Counted from the first letter of the stretch, positions 1 to 11,356 are shown. The stretch: 64,000 nt of DNA from Psococerastis gibbosa (GCA_963971405.1 OZ020489.1:35001047-35065046); one strand, 5' to 3'. A program made the numbers and translations. Notes: generated by a model not told the origin, from the letters alone.

Positions 1-1
1 C

Positions 2-190
2 TCTGCAGACTTTGAATACCAGCCTCAAGGAGGCTTCCCCAATGACGAAGTTATCCACGGAGGAGTCGACGTTGCTGTCTACGCTAACGGTGGGTTTTCC
101 TTTAAGTTTAAGGCCGCTCCCACCAACGTTCAGAAAACTTTCATTCGAGTAAATGTGACCCCCCGAACCACAGCTTGGTCCCATCGATAG
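2..190 (+). CDS. 3' end of an unidentified protein-coding gene (partial)
   Basis: An open frame of 62 codons runs from the window edge to a TAG at 188-190. The other two frames close quickly. Its composition looks like real protein: Gly/Asn/Phe-rich, with alternating hydrophobic residues (GGVDVAVYANGGFSFKFKA) suggesting beta strands, ending in PRTTAWSHR. No family is recognised. It probably is the last exon or C-terminus of a gene lying to the left. The bases after the stop read GTAACA, so a splice donor directly behind it cannot be excluded. It could also be an old retrogene piece. Confidence 0.45.
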   Translation, partial: SADFEYQPQGGFPNDEVIHGGVDVAVYANGGFSFKFKAAPTNVQKTFIRVNVTPRTTAWSHR

Positions 191-404
191 GTAACACAAT
201 TTTACCTCCTCGAAAGTTCTTGATTAATTTAATCCTACTAATAGCAGTCGGTGAAGAAGAACCGGCAAAATCCGGGCTGATGGGCCATGGTCGGTATGAA
301 AGTGGTTGTACCTTCGTAGTCTAAAAATCTAGATAGACTAGATTAGAAGATACCTCAAGTACAGTGGAATTGTGCATGGGAGGGGCAGTTATATATTTTG
401 AATA
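191..404. other. unassigned flank
   Basis: No coding frame, repeat end or RNA gene is recognised between the partial gene and the first MITE. It may include 3' UTR of the partial gene. Confidence 0.3.
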
Positions 405-787
405 GGTGCCCATTCCATTGACCGGCTAGGGCTATTTCCAACAACGGTGACGTGGTAGCAGACACTCAAGACTTAGGTGGCGTATCCACCGACCTCGCAT
501 TGCAGAATTGTCGGAAATGTTTATTTTCCTCTATGCCATAGTTAAAATTGATCAATGATCATACAGTAAAATCACAAACAAACAAACTAAAATTAAAAAA
601 TGGCGTCATGGGATATGTTAAGTACAAACATTTTTATAGATTTCTATAAAAAGAAAAATTCTAATTTGCGTCAATGTCATTTGCATTCTGCAATGCGAGA
701 TCGGTGGAAACGCAACCTAAGTCTTGATGTCTGCTACCACGTCACTGTTTTTGGAAATAGCCCTAGCCGGTCAATGGAATGGGCGCC
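405..787. mobile_element. MITE family N, copy 1 (nested inverted repeats)
   Basis: The ends are inverted repeats (GGTGCCCATTCC at left, GGAATGGGCGCC at right). A second inner inverted pair brackets an AT-rich core. The arms contain GACGTGGTAGCAGACA, shared with copies near 19.2, 41.8 and, in shorter form, 23.7 and 24.0 kb. The core is inverted relative to copy 2 (18984-19366) but otherwise nearly identical. There is no transposase, so it is a non-autonomous DNA element. The short open frame starting MASWDM is element sequence, not a gene. Confidence 0.75.
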
Positions 788-789
788 AT

Positions 790-925
790 ACCATTACCAC
801 TACCTTTACAGTTCCAATTCCCGCATCCATTCCCGCACCAATTCCCGAACCCATTCCCACACACATTCGTGTACCCGCCATTCCTGAACCCATTCCCACA
901 CCCATCCGCGCATCCCGTCCCACGT
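790..925. repeat. degenerate hexanucleotide repeat (CCCATTCC-rich)
   Basis: Hexamers such as ATTCCC, GCATCC, GAACCC and ACACCC alternate in register for about 130 bp, directly after the right end of the MITE. Open frames on both strands here are low-complexity products of the repeat. Confidence 0.7.
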
Positions 926-1318
926 GTATCAATATATAAAGTGAACAACCAGGGAATAGACGAAGCATTTAAAAAAAAAATAATGAAAGCACTAAAAATA
1001 GTGAATGGTTCATCCAATAGAAATACAAAAGAAAATATTTTTTTAGTTAAAATAATAGTTTGTTCATAAGCCTAGACCTATTCCTATAATACTGCTTATG
1101 AAAATGAATGATTAAGCGGTTTCTGGCTTATACTTTAGAAACGAAGGTTGTTCCGGCACATCAATAAAGTTCAGACACAAAGAAAACCTTGTTCATAGGT
1201 GTCAAATATTTTATATAGGATTAGTCCAGACACCCGACAAAAGTAGTCGCAAGCCTGTAATGCTGTAAATTTACAAGGTATGTCTAATAAGGCGGTTATT
1301 GAGTTTTATATGGCACAG

Positions 1319-1535
1319 AGATAAATAAATAAAAAAAATTGACTTTTTTCGTTCCATTACTAAGCTAACCTAGCGGAGTAGGGCTACTAAGTAGGGCTAT
1401 AAAGCCCTGTCTTACACTCAACATGCTTTAAATGCCCTCCGAAGCATGACCAGAAAATGTAGCAAGTGTGAGATTCGAACCAACAACCTTTCAGTTGAAA
1501 GTCGGAGACTGTACCACAACTCTACATGTCCTGAC
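1319..1535 (-). mobile_element. tRNA-derived SINE, copy 1
   Basis: Read on the minus strand, the head GTCAGGACATGTAGAGT leads to a pol III A-box-like TAGAGTTGTGG and a B box close to GGTTCGAATCTC. A unique body (CCATGCTTCGGAGGGCAT-like) follows, then a TTTATTTATTTAT tail. The same head, body and tail recur at 45416 and 58568, and shorter copies lie at 19455 and 20777. About 216 bp, full length. Confidence 0.8.
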
Positions 1536-1695
1536 TGAGATAGCAAAATTTGAATTTATAAATGTCTCATTTTGCCTGATAAATTACCACAAAATTGTTT
1601 TTTAGGAATATGGTCCGGAACAGTCCAGTCGGTAGACAATTAATTATGAAACAGAAAGTCGAGGTTCAAGACTCGGCGTAAAAGGAACAAATTTC

Positions 1696-1755
1696 CACTG
1701 GGTCCGGCTCCGTGTCCGTATCTGGGTCCGAGTCCGGGTCCGTGTCCGGTTCGGG
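1696..1755. repeat. GGTCCG-type hexanucleotide repeat
   Basis: About nine variants of GGTCCG (GGTCCG, GCTCCG, TGTCCG, AGTCCG) stand in tandem. Confidence 0.7.
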
Positions 1756-1815
1756 ACGGAACGGGTTTATGATTACGTTAGGAATTACTTTCCTGAAAAC
1801 CATCGTTTTCCTGGT

Positions 1816-2075
1816 TTATTTTCCATAAAACCTTGGGTTTCTTAGGGGGGTGAATTTTTGATAGTGGGGTAACAGCCCTAAATGACGCTCCTGGCCGGAG
1901 CCATCTGCCCTTCTATCTTCCCGCGAATTATTACATATAGAAGACGATACCTTTCGTTCCTCATCATGGTAGGATGTTAGTTTCTGTTTCTTAACCGTCA
2001 GCAGCAACTCTATATCCATTCGCCTCAGGACCTCAGCATTAACAACCCGATCTCTCCAGAATAAATGCAGCATTC
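1816..2075 (-). pseudogene. LINE C-terminal fragment (RTE-like tail)
   Basis: The minus-strand product contains RRMDIELLLTVKKQKLT, matching the segment RIETELLLTVKKRKLTYF of the plus-strand fragment near 35.9 kb. Both resemble the conserved C-terminal 'IKRRKLxYLGHxxR' segment seen after the reverse transcriptase in RTE-like LINEs. The copy is frame-broken and lacks the catalytic domains. Confidence 0.55.
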
Positions 2076-2522
2076 GTCTTATATCTTTATTTTTTGCAGG
2101 ACCAATGGCGCACCTTTTCCATAACGTCCATGAGCAGTCCTATGTGGCCCATGCTGCTGCGTACGCTGCTGCCATAGGCGACTACAAAAATCGGACGGTC
2201 AGCAACTCAGCGATTTCTAGTCTCCGTCTGACCCCAATGTGTTCATTAATAGCTTTGTGTACTGCTATTCGACTTTTATAGCCTATTCGTTTCTGAAACC
2301 GAACAATCATAATTTCATATCCTATTTATTTCATTGGTATAAAATTACATCAATCATTGACTTATTTTTAGGTCGTTTGTTGTTCATGATTAGGTACATA
2401 CTGTATATGTAGCTTATGACATTTAAATAATTCTACGCGATATTCAATTCAGGTTATAGATATTTAGTTTTAAATTAGTGAAGTTGATAAATATCCATCA
2501 TACAAAGCAAAGAATTTTTACG

Positions 2523-2919
2523 AAGGGGCCGTCCATTCATCACGTGATGTTTTTTTAAAAACATTTTTAACCCCCCTCCCTCTTGGTGAGGTTTAAGACT
2601 AAGAAAAATATCACGCGTATTGTTTTGTACCTACAAAGAATCTTAAAAAATTTTAAATACAGGTATCTTAAGCATAATCTATTTCTATTCTATTGTAGAA
2701 ATTTAAGGACCATGATAAAAATGTCTGGACAGAAAGGTTGCAGGTTATTTTTGACTGGCATAATAACAATATTGACGGAAGGTGTAATCATGCGATCATG
2801 CATTTGTCGAAAAAAAAATACACGTGATATCTTAATATTCCCCCCTCCCCCTTGTGATATTTCGTGATTTTTGCCGATCCCCCCCCCCCTTCGAACCTCA
2901 CGTGATTAATGGACTTAAG
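2523..2919. mobile_element. MITE with GGGCCGTCCATT-type ends
   Basis: The left end AAGGGGCCGTCCATTCATCA is matched by an inverted right end (CACGTGATTAATGGACTTAA). Inside are further inverted CACGTGATAT-type segments and C runs. The end sequence resembles a MITE type common in insect genomes. About 397 bp, no coding capacity. Confidence 0.6.
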
Positions 2920-3204
2920 GAGTAAAACGCCCCAATTTCACACTCTAATATTTATTCGATCGTTGAATTATACGATTTGAATCTTATTTTAGGTACCGTA
3001 CTGTATTTTCACGTTTCAACTTTTCTTCGACCCATATTTATTGGATCAACAATGTTTGAGTGTGTAATAGGGGGAAAGGTACTTCAGTAGAAATAATAAA
3101 AAGAAGTAATATTAATACATCAGGAGTAAAAGGTAGAAGAAAACACATCTAGGCATATACCGTTTGTTCCATTAACTACAGTAAGTTCTCCTCGAAGCAA
3201 AATT

Positions 3205-3840
3205 TTCTTCTCAATACAATACAATATATATTTCCTTTAAATTATACAATACAGGTAAAGTATAAGATAAAATCGTCAGAGTGTCGTCAAAATCAGGTAG
3301 TTCTGTCATGGTCATTGTGCAAGTGCCTCAGTGACAGTGTAGAAAGCTTTCTCTAAGAGATGGTTTCTAAGCATTTTAGGGAAGTTAGAAGCATTTCTCG
3401 CCGCTCTCTGTTCAATCGGGAGTTTTCTAAGGTAGGCGAAACCTTGTAGTATAGGATCCAGTCGCTCACACTTGGCTGTGCGTGGCGCTGGCCTTACAAG
3501 GTCTCCCCGTTGCCTCGTGTTGTAGGTGTGAGTGTCCCCGTTTTGTTTAAATGTCCCCCACACCTCAGGCTTTAAGATATGTAAGATGCACCTAAATATG
3601 TATAGACTTGGGGCTGTCATGGTTTTTAATGATTTGAAGTGAGAGCGACAACTGTCACGAGGTCCCACTTTTAGCATGTAGCGCACTCCCCTCTTTTGAA
3701 GCCTGAGTACAGCGTCCATGTTCCCTACGGAGGTCCCTCCCCAGGCCAATATGCCGTAGTTTATATGGCTCATTACAAATGAGTGGTAGGCCTAGAGGGT
3801 TACCTCTGGAGGACACACAGAGCTAAGGCGCCTGACTACA
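3205..3840 (-). pseudogene. 5'-truncated LINE, 3' end of ORF2
   Basis: The minus-strand product has the post-RT region typical of jockey/CR1-group LINEs: YHSFVMSHINYGILAWGG, then HTYNTRQR, and a C-terminal FPKMLRNHLLEK. A short 3' UTR with repeated AATAC units follows at 3205-3230. The 5' truncation lies near 3840. The endonuclease and RT domains are absent. The clade is not resolved. Confidence 0.7.
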
Positions 3841-3978
3841 AAGAGGCCACTATTTAGTTTTTTTAATAGCTTTAGTTTTAGTAAGCACTTGCCTACAAAA
3901 TTTCACTCAAAACCAATGATTGTTGAGACATAAATTGTTTATACACTGCTGTAAGAGAAAAGAAATTTTCTTTGATCA

Positions 3979-4450
3979 CAACGCTTCTCAATAAATTAAT
4001 TAAAATTAAAGTAGGATAAACACAGCTGTTTTAACCTTACATAGTTCTGCAAACATTGATCCGTCTGATACCTAGACCAACGTAACATAGATAAGCAAAA
4101 ATTTCATAAATCAGAACGCTTCTCAATAAAATAAAAGTATAAAACACAGCTGTTTTAACCTTACATAGTTCTGCAAACATCTTGTCCAGTGGCGGCGCTA
4201 CGGGGGTGCCCAACCGTTTCTCCGGCCCCTCCGGGGCCCCCCCCCCCACTTTTGAGATATTTTACATGGTGTTAAATTGCAGAATTATTGAACGGTATAT
4301 ACTTACTCCCAATGAAAAATGTTTTGTGTTTTCATTGGCCCCCCCCCCAGACAGATGTCATGCCCCCTCATGCCCCCCCCCGTCTTAAAATTTCTAGCGC
4401 CGCCGCTGATCTTGTCCATCTGATACCTAAACCAATGTAACATAGGTTTA
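3979..4450. repeat. tandem duplication, about 130 bp unit, interrupted by a hAT MITE
   Basis: The stretch AACGCTTCTCAATAAA, followed by an ACACAGCTGTTTTAACC segment and then by CTGATACCTA, occurs twice (from about 3979 and from about 4114). The second copy is split by the MITE at 4187-4408, so the first copy approximates the empty site. Confidence 0.75.
4187..4408. mobile_element. hAT-type MITE with perfect 8-bp TSD
   Basis: The ends are CAGTGGCGGCGCTA and TAGCGCCGCCGCTG, perfect 14-bp terminal inverted repeats. The target duplication ATCTTGTC is exact at 4179-4186 and 4409-4416. The interior has C runs and no transposase. CAGTG-type ends with 8-bp duplications are the signature of the hAT superfamily. 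Confidence 0.9.
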
Positions 4451-5632
4451 GACTTCATTCAAGGTCATTACATGAGCAAAACATAAGGAAGAATTGAATA
4501 ACATCACAGATGTTGATGACTCATAGAAGAAGAAAAAGCTAAGATCTCGGTCTGTGAATCCTTAATACGACCTTGCTGGAGATACGAGGAGGGGCCTGAA
4601 TGAAGCAGACTTGGTGGCTGGAAGGGACTTCAGTGCCTACTTTACGTCGTCTGAGGATACGTTGCCGCCCATCTGCTTATTTATCGGACATCGTATTCAT
4701 CGTACGTACAACAATACTTTACTAAAATATTAATACTGAAGGAAATTAATTAATTTTAATTGTCTTGGTAAATTACACAACGGGCTATCTTAATGTAGTA
4801 CTAGTTTAGACGAGTGTGCACTCGTATTGTTATATTCGCAGTTTTTAGGGTTTGATTCCTAGGTTTGAAGCTTATATAAAGTTATAAAGGTTCATTATTA
4901 TACAAATAAATACATTTATTTGGGCTTTCAGTAAAAATGAAAAGAAAATTTAACTAGCCATTTTTTTTAAAGTGACACAGAAGACGCACATGTTTTACGG
5001 TATCAGAATCAGAATACAGTAAATTAGGCCTATATTGATAAATAAAAAGAACAATAGGATTGGTAACACTTAAAACTAACAGATAAACAGAAACAACGAG
5101 AAACACCTAAAATAAACTATTACGAGCCTCTCCCGTACTACTATAGTAGTACGATCTAGAAACACATAAAAATAACTAATACGGGCCTCTCACGTACTAG
5201 TACAATCTTACAATAATTTTATATTATTATCAATATTGAGCAGGTATATGATATTATCATGCACCTTTAGGATACTCTGCAGGTATATATGATATGAGCG
5301 AAAGTGGCGTTTATCTTAGAAACGTTATGGATGATTGCATAATAAAAACACATATTGTACGATATAATATCTGAATTAATGAATGAATGAATTAAATGAA
5401 TGAATGAAATGGTTGAAATGAATGATTGAAATGAATGAATTAAACGTGTATTGACTATAAAAACAATAAAATTAATATACAATAATTCTAAGGTCTACTA
5501 GTGAGGATCACTGTTAGACCTATAACAATGTTCCCTGCCCTAAAACTGAAAGAAAATAAATAAATAAAATTAAATATATTATTGCACCATAAACTGGGCT
5601 ATCAGATCCTGTTAAAAAATTGATAAAACACT
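4451..5632. other. AT-rich stretch with a GAAT microsatellite
   Basis: No gene is recognised. At about 5371-5445 there is a degenerate GAAT/GAAAT repeat. Two short related segments near 5110-5210 (AACACCTAAAATAAACTA and AACACATAAAAATAACTA) suggest a small duplication. Confidence 0.4.
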
Positions 5633-6594
5633 CATTGGCGTAAATTTCCATAATTTAATTTCTGGCTTTAAGACCCCAAGACTTTGATTCCCCGGACAAA
5701 AAAAAATCGATAAATGGGCCCAACACTTGGAGAAAAAAAAAATGATAAATGGGACCGAATTAGTGATGAGGTTTTACGAATATTCTATAATAGAGAAAGG
5801 GGGGTCCGGAGGTCTCCCCCCGAGAAAAAATTGATAAATATACCCAAATTAGGGAGGTTTTACGCATTTTGTTAGCAGTACAGTTGAGATTTTACAGACG
5901 AACAAATAAGTAGATAAATTAAGTAAATCTTGACTTTTTGTCGTTCTATTACTAAGCTAACTTACCACTGAGGGGGCCCGGGGGTCTCCCCCGAAGAAAA
6001 TTTTGAAAAAATAGGTCTGAAATATTGGGGTTTTCAGCATTTTGAGTAACATATTTTTGTGAATGTATTTGGTCAATATGTTGATTTTTCTCATGATGTC
6101 TTTCATGTGAAATAAGCATACCAAGAATTAATTTCCCTTTCGTTATTGTGGATTGTATTGGCCTTTCGCCTCCATTACGTCTTTGTAACCAGATATCCTG
6201 GGGGGGGGGGCTACGGGTGCTTCTGGGAGGGGGGGCTTAGCCCAGGACCCCCTATTTACGCCAATGTTTGCAAGCGGTACAATTGAGATATTACAACCAC
6301 GAGTAAACCTACCATCGAGGGGGGCCCGGGGGTCTCCTCCGGAGGAAAATGTTGACAAAATAGCTCTGAAGTATTGGAGTTTTAAGGATTTTGAGTAATA
6401 TATTTTTTGTGAAAGTACTTGGTCAATATGTTGATTTTTTTCATGTAAAATAAGCATACTAAGAATTAATTTCCCTTTCATTATTGTGGATACTATGCCT
6501 TTAGCCTCCACAACCAGAAATCCTGGGGGGGGGGGCTACGGGTGGACCTGGGGGGGGGCTAAGCCCCCCAAGGACCCCCCTATTTACGCCAATG
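5633..6594. mobile_element. hAT-like non-autonomous element with internal duplication
   Basis: The ends are CATTGGCGTAAAT and ATTTACGCCAATG (13-bp perfect inverted repeats). Flanks AAAACACT and GAAAAACT match at 6 of 8 positions, as an aged 8-bp duplication would. The interior holds two direct copies of a unit of about 340 bp (from about 5965 and 6312), each running from GGGGGCCCGGGGGTCTC to CTATTTACGCCAATG. Long G and C runs mark the arms. Related G-rich pieces occur in the elements near 28.3 and 63.2 kb. Confidence 0.7.
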
Positions 6595-6735
6595 GAAAAA
6601 CTGACGATAAAAAATTGATGCTGAAAAAATTAAAGTACAGTAGATCTAGTGGAATATCAACTGTGTATTTTTCTATAAAAAAAAAATTAACGTACCATAC
6701 CTACATAATATCCTTAAACTTATTATGTTTTAAGA

Positions 6736-6985
6736 TCTGTATTTGGTTAAGTCACGCTTCCACCTGTTATTAAACTGCGCCAATGGTAAGCTTGTCACAG
6801 CTTGTCCATTATCGCTTGTAGTCGGTGTAGACTGACATCGACGACGTATATCAGTTTGCTAATTGGCCTCAAATTCTTACGGAAACAATATAAATTATGT
6901 CCGAAATCCATGGGGTCGTTGTCAGTAGACAAGGGACCAATGGGCCGCTATACGTAGACTTAGGTTCATAAAAGCTTTCTTCAGA
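6736..6985 (+). repeat. dispersed repeat DR1, copy 1
   Basis: About 250 bp shared with 15214, 20515, 45290 (minus, split by a SINE) and 61655 (minus). Landmarks are TTGGTTAAGTCACGC, GGTAAGCTTGTCACAGCTTG and CGGAAACAATA. No coding capacity or clear ends; it may be a SINE or a LINE 3' region. Confidence 0.65.
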
Positions 6986-7004
6986 ACATTAATTATTATT
7001 ATTT

Positions 7005-7100
7005 TATATAATATATTATGTATTTTGTAAATATATGCTCTTTGTCCAGGGAATATTGGGCTAGGAAACGAAAGAAAAAAAGAAGAAAAGAAAATATAAT
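7005..7100 (+). pseudogene. LINE 3'-end tip
   Basis: ATATGCTCTTTGTCCAGGGA is the reverse complement of the 3' end that terminates the minus-strand LINE copies at 10.1-12.4 kb, and is followed by an A-rich tail. Only the last part of a 3' UTR is present. Confidence 0.5.
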
Positions 7101-7554
7101 ACTATACCATAATATATACTATATTTAAATTTAATCTTTAAAACTTAATTTACTTTTTACATTAATTTATAATTTTTAATGGTATGAAACTGATTTGAAA
7201 TTAAAACTAAGTTCTTTTCTAGCACAGACGTGAAATAGAAAACATGTTGCATCATCTATAGTGTTTATTGTGCGAGCCTCTGACAAGTTTATTAACTTGG
7301 GGGCCCACAGGTTTTCTGTATTACAAGGGAATAATTGATCATATTTATAAATATATTCCTTCGGCGCAGGGGAGTACTGGCCGAAGAAGAAGAATTAGAA
7401 TAAAAGACAATATACAACCTTTACGTTATATTGTACTATTATGGCTGAGGATGTGGCCACCCCCCCCCCCCCCCAAATACTGCAACTTCTAAAGAAACTG
7501 CCGTATCGCTGACTCCCGCCAGTACATTGTAGTATTATATGGTATATAACACTG

Positions 7555-7690
7555 GCATTAAATTAACTTTGGTTGAAGAGGTAACCTCCTCGTTATAACC
7601 GAAATTAGAGGATATGGAAAAAACTGGGCTTGGCGGGATTTTTCCATATCCTCTAATTTCGGTGACTCCCGCCAGCGACCAAAGCGAGGA
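7555..7690. repeat. perfect 24-bp hairpin in a dispersed repeat
   Basis: CCGAAATTAGAGGATATGG plus five A at 7599-7622 is exactly inverted at 7639-7662, with a 16-base loop. The flanking sequence (CTCGTTATAACCGAAA; TTGGCGGGAT) matches a repeat at 54945-55035, which lacks the second arm. The hairpin therefore arose in this copy. Confidence 0.7.
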
Positions 7691-8280
7691 AAAAGCATCT
7701 TTAAAGGCAAAATAACTTAATAAATTTTTATTCCTGTACTATAGCCTACTATGGTACGATAGCATTTATATGGTTGTGTGTACAATTGTTTTCGCAGTAA
7801 GTTGAAGAAGTTCATCTTATCTTCATGCACCATTACGTCTTGTGACACTGAGTTCAGCGGAAAGAACCTAAAATTAGGATTCAATGTGTTGCTTATACTT
7901 AAGCTATTCTTGGTAACCCAGCTCTGCCGCAAAGGTAGCGAACACGAAATTTGGAATCAGGAGTACAAAAAGGACTATAACTAGAGTTCATTATTGGAGG
8001 GATGGGATATTCGCTCTTACCAAATTTTTATTTTTATTTTTTGGGCCTACAATTTTAATTGCATTTACTCTACTATATTTTATACTTTTTGGACTGAAAG
8101 TTATTTGTATAAAAAAAATTATGTGTTGTTTTTAACGCCAGTCGAAATGAAAATACCTCATACGAAATTTGGGAAAATAATACGAAATAAATAAAAAGCA
8201 CGGAGCGGACTTCAAGCATCTGAAAATGGCGCGAAATATGAATTTATTATTTTTATGCATGGTGAGAGCATGCGCATGTG

Positions 8281-8490
8281 GACGGGCTAAAATTGGTGTC
8301 AACAAAAACACAACCATTAATACAAGTCAGACCCAAAACTACCTTAATACAGAGACAAACAGAATTCACTGGATTACATTTTTATAACAAACTTCCCCCT
8401 GAGATTAAAACAGTTAAAAATGTATCAATATTCAAAAGAAGTTTGAACAAGTGGCTGCGAACAGAACTACTGTGTTTGCATTGCGATTGA
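8281..8490 (+). pseudogene. LINE ORF2 C-terminal fragment
   Basis: The product contains LHFYNKLPPEIKTVKNVSIF and RSLNKWL before a stop at 8488-8490. This corresponds to the ILNELPPQMKKF and GIKRWLV C-terminus of the LINE at 11.7 kb. Only the last 70 residues or so are present. Confidence 0.6.
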
Positions 8491-8596
8491 ATTACATGTA
8501 TATCCAAAAGCGAAGCCGCTGACTGAAGCCTTGCGGTGTATAATTTTATTTTGTTGTAGTGTGTACTCTGTATCGAAATTGGTTCAATATAATAAT

Positions 8597-9444
8597 AAGA
8601 ACCGGTCCGAATTTACTCGAACATACTTTCCAATTTATCAACATTAGTGGATAGAGAAAATGAGTAATTTCAAGGTAAATAACTTTCCTATGGTTAGATT
8701 TCCGATATGTGGGGGGGGGGGGGGGGTTGTCCCCCTGACGTCACTGGAGGTGAGATAAATTCTAGATAGGTCAGACCAACGCATTACCACACAGCAGTAA
8801 TGGCAGGAGACGCAATGCATTTGAGCGCGAATTTTCTATCATTTTTTCAAAAAATAATTTTTTGCACAAAACCAAATAGTTTTTTGGGAAAGCAACCTGT
8901 CGGCTTTAGTTACTCAATTTATCACCTAAAACATGCCTGAAGGTAGAAATAATCGATAAAAAGGTTTTGCAGAAAAATTATTTTCTGGTAATTCTTCATT
9001 GAAATTTAGTTATTTTTATTTTTTTACCCCCAGAAGCAAACTATCAAGGGGCAAGTGACCCCCCCCCCCCCATTTTATTAACATTAATAGCGACTACAAT
9101 ATATGGGAATTTAAAAGAAATCGTTGGAGCCGTTTTTGAGAAATATTTTTTTTAGACTTTTTTTGAGTTTTTTTTTTTGAGTTAGCCCAAAATAAAATAA
9201 AAATGGTCTCGAGGTATGATTTTTTGAACCTACACATGTCAAATTTCATCAAAATTGACTGATGAGTAAATTGCCTGGAAATCGATGAACAGACAGACAC
9301 ACCGACAGACAGAGCGACAGACATTTCGTAAAAAATACTTTTTTGGGTTCCTGGGACCTCAAAACGTGTAAATGCGTTGAAATCTCGGAATCGGAAATTT
9401 CGGCCATCACAAAGCTTTCCTTATACTACGTATAAATTGGAAAG
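8597..9444. mobile_element. non-autonomous element M, copy 1
   Basis: Begins with AGAACCGGTCCGAATTTACT and a CTTTCCAATTTAT inner end, and finishes with ATAAATTGGAAAG. Conserved internal blocks are CCCCCAGAAGCAAACTATCA, CTCGAGGTATGATTTTT and ATCGATGAACAGACAGAC. Other copies are at 17815-18463 and 46113-46902. No long ORF; a dispersed element with inverted CTTTCCAATTTAT ends. Confidence 0.75.
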
Positions 9445-9791
9445 AAATAATAATAATAAATAATAATAATAATAGGCAGATAGTCATCATACAGTTCATC
9501 GCGCACATGTTGAATACATTAATATACAACAATTTTAAGAAGTATGCTATGAGGAAGCTGGGTCAATACCCTTCCAGCACGTGGTAACCAATCTATTAAT
9601 AGAGGCGATTTAGTGACAATAGGCGATAGCCAATAAGACTATGATAGAGTATACTTGATTAGAGTTAATACATATTTTAAATATTTTATGAGAGGGGCTT
9701 GAATTGAAACGTGATTGAAGTGAAAAGGCAGTGATGGTCTTTGGAAAAGAGTCTATTCTTCGACATTTTGATTTTCAGTAACTAGGCTAGT

Positions 9792-10070
9792 CAGGGGCGT
9801 AAAGTTGGGGGGGGGCACGGTCCAACTTGCCCCCCAGCCTCGAGCAATGTAAGACGTGGTTCATACTTCATGGTCCCCTTTGCAGCAATATGAATGTAAG
9901 CATTCCTTTTTTAGCTTTGTAAAATCTACAGCTATACTTTACAACTATTAAAATGCGTAAAAGCCTACTATTTTGCCTTTATATTTTCAATTTTTCCTTA
10001 TCCTGCCGGATGACGTCATAAGGTCTACTTAATTTTGCCCCCGCCATCATTCTAAAACTTTACGCCCCTG
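9792..10070. mobile_element. hAT-type MITE
   Basis: The ends CAGGGGCGTAAAGTT and AACTTTACGCCCCTG are perfect 15-bp inverted repeats. Flanks AGGCTAGT and AGCCTGGT match at 6 of 8 positions. 279 bp, with G/C runs near the ends and no coding sequence. Confidence 0.8.
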
Positions 10071-10144
10071 AGCCTGGTAGCCTAATAAGGACAGGTGGGA
10101 AAATGTTAAGTTTAAAAAAACAAATCTTCTTTCTTCTATATACG

Positions 10145-10978
10145 AGTATGTATATATATATTATATATTTATAATATATTATATATACATTTACAAAATA
10201 CAATAAGTCAATAACTTACATATTAATATCATACCGCATCCTAAAGCTGGCGCTTGTTTGAGACAAAAGGCTCATACAGTGCTGCTAAACAAGGCATAAT
10301 CATATTATTTTTGTTATTTATTTATAACGTTTATTTGATTTGATTTTTACTTATTATCTTAATGTTAATAGTCTGTTTTTATTATTATTACCTCCCGCTT
10401 TTTTTATACCCGTTTTTAACTCACCCATTTGTGTAATTTTTTCTTTTGTGGAGGAAGTTCATTTAATATCTTTGCTATAAGTACCGTAAAATGGGGCGAA
10501 GTGAATCAGTTTTGACGGTTTTCTAAACTTTTAAGATTTTTAAAATACGAACTATACTCGCTGACTCACAGAGAGCAAAGCTTAATCATTCATTAACTTA
10601 GTCCTGTTATTAATTAGACGTTATCAGTAGAAACTTTGTTTAGCCTCTTTCCATATTTGTTACAAGTTATCTCAAACATAAGCATTTTTGGGTTTGTTTA
10701 TTATGTACTTCCCTTTATCATCTGGGCCTATTTGGTATTCATTTTTAAAATAGTTATCTCTTATTTATTTATACTTGAATAGTTTCGTTATTGGCAGAAT
10801 GTTAGCATGTTTGAATTTTTCGTCGTATTGTTTGTATTTCTTGTTATTTTTATTTGATAACATGTTTTTTATTATAGGTTCTTGTATAATTTCTAATTTG
10901 TATGTGTATGTATTTCTATCTTTGAAGTACACCGTTATGCCGTAGCCTTACTATGGGCGTGGTATGCTAATAATCTTT
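10145..10978 (-). pseudogene. 3'-truncated-cluster LINE, copy B1
   Basis: A decayed copy of the ORF2 C-terminal region and 3' UTR of the LINE also seen at 11357-12403. Shared landmarks are GCTGGCGCTTGTTTGAGAC (3' UTR) and CATGTTTGAATTTTTCGTCG (coding, antisense). A long palindromic AT tract lies at its 3' end (10150-10185). Confidence 0.6.
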
Positions 10979-10979
10979 T

Positions 10980-11355
10980 CCTTCTTTCTTTTCCTTGTCC
11001 ATTATTCCCTGGACAAGGAGCATATATGACAAAAATACAATACATAATAATACCATCCCGCATCCCCAAGCTAGCGCTTATTTGGGACAAAAGACTCATA
11101 CAGTGCTGCTAAACAAGGCTTAATCATTTATTTTTGTTATGTATTTACAATTTTTATTTTATTTTTATTTTATTTTAACTTGATTTTAATGTCAGTTTTT
11201 ATTATTATTAACTCCCATTGACCAATCATCTTTTTATACCCGCTTTTAACTCACCCATCTGTTTAAATTTTTTCATTTGTAGAGGAAGTTCATTAAATAT
11301 CTTTGGTATAAGTACTTTGTTTAATCTCTCTCCGTATTTGTTATAAGTTATCTGT
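10980..11355 (-). pseudogene. LINE copy B2 (very short 5' truncation)
   Basis: Contains the 3' UTR (TCCCTGGACAAGGAGCATAT, then AAGCTAGCGCTTATTTGGGA) and only the last 40 or so codons of ORF2. It stands head to tail with B1 and B3. Confidence 0.65.
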
Positions 11356-11356
11356 T

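Noticed and set aside
600-887. Open frame [19 protein letters not shown], found again at 41652-41843
   Set aside because: Both frames lie in copies of the same MITE; the similarity is that of the element, and the frames diverge freely outside its core.
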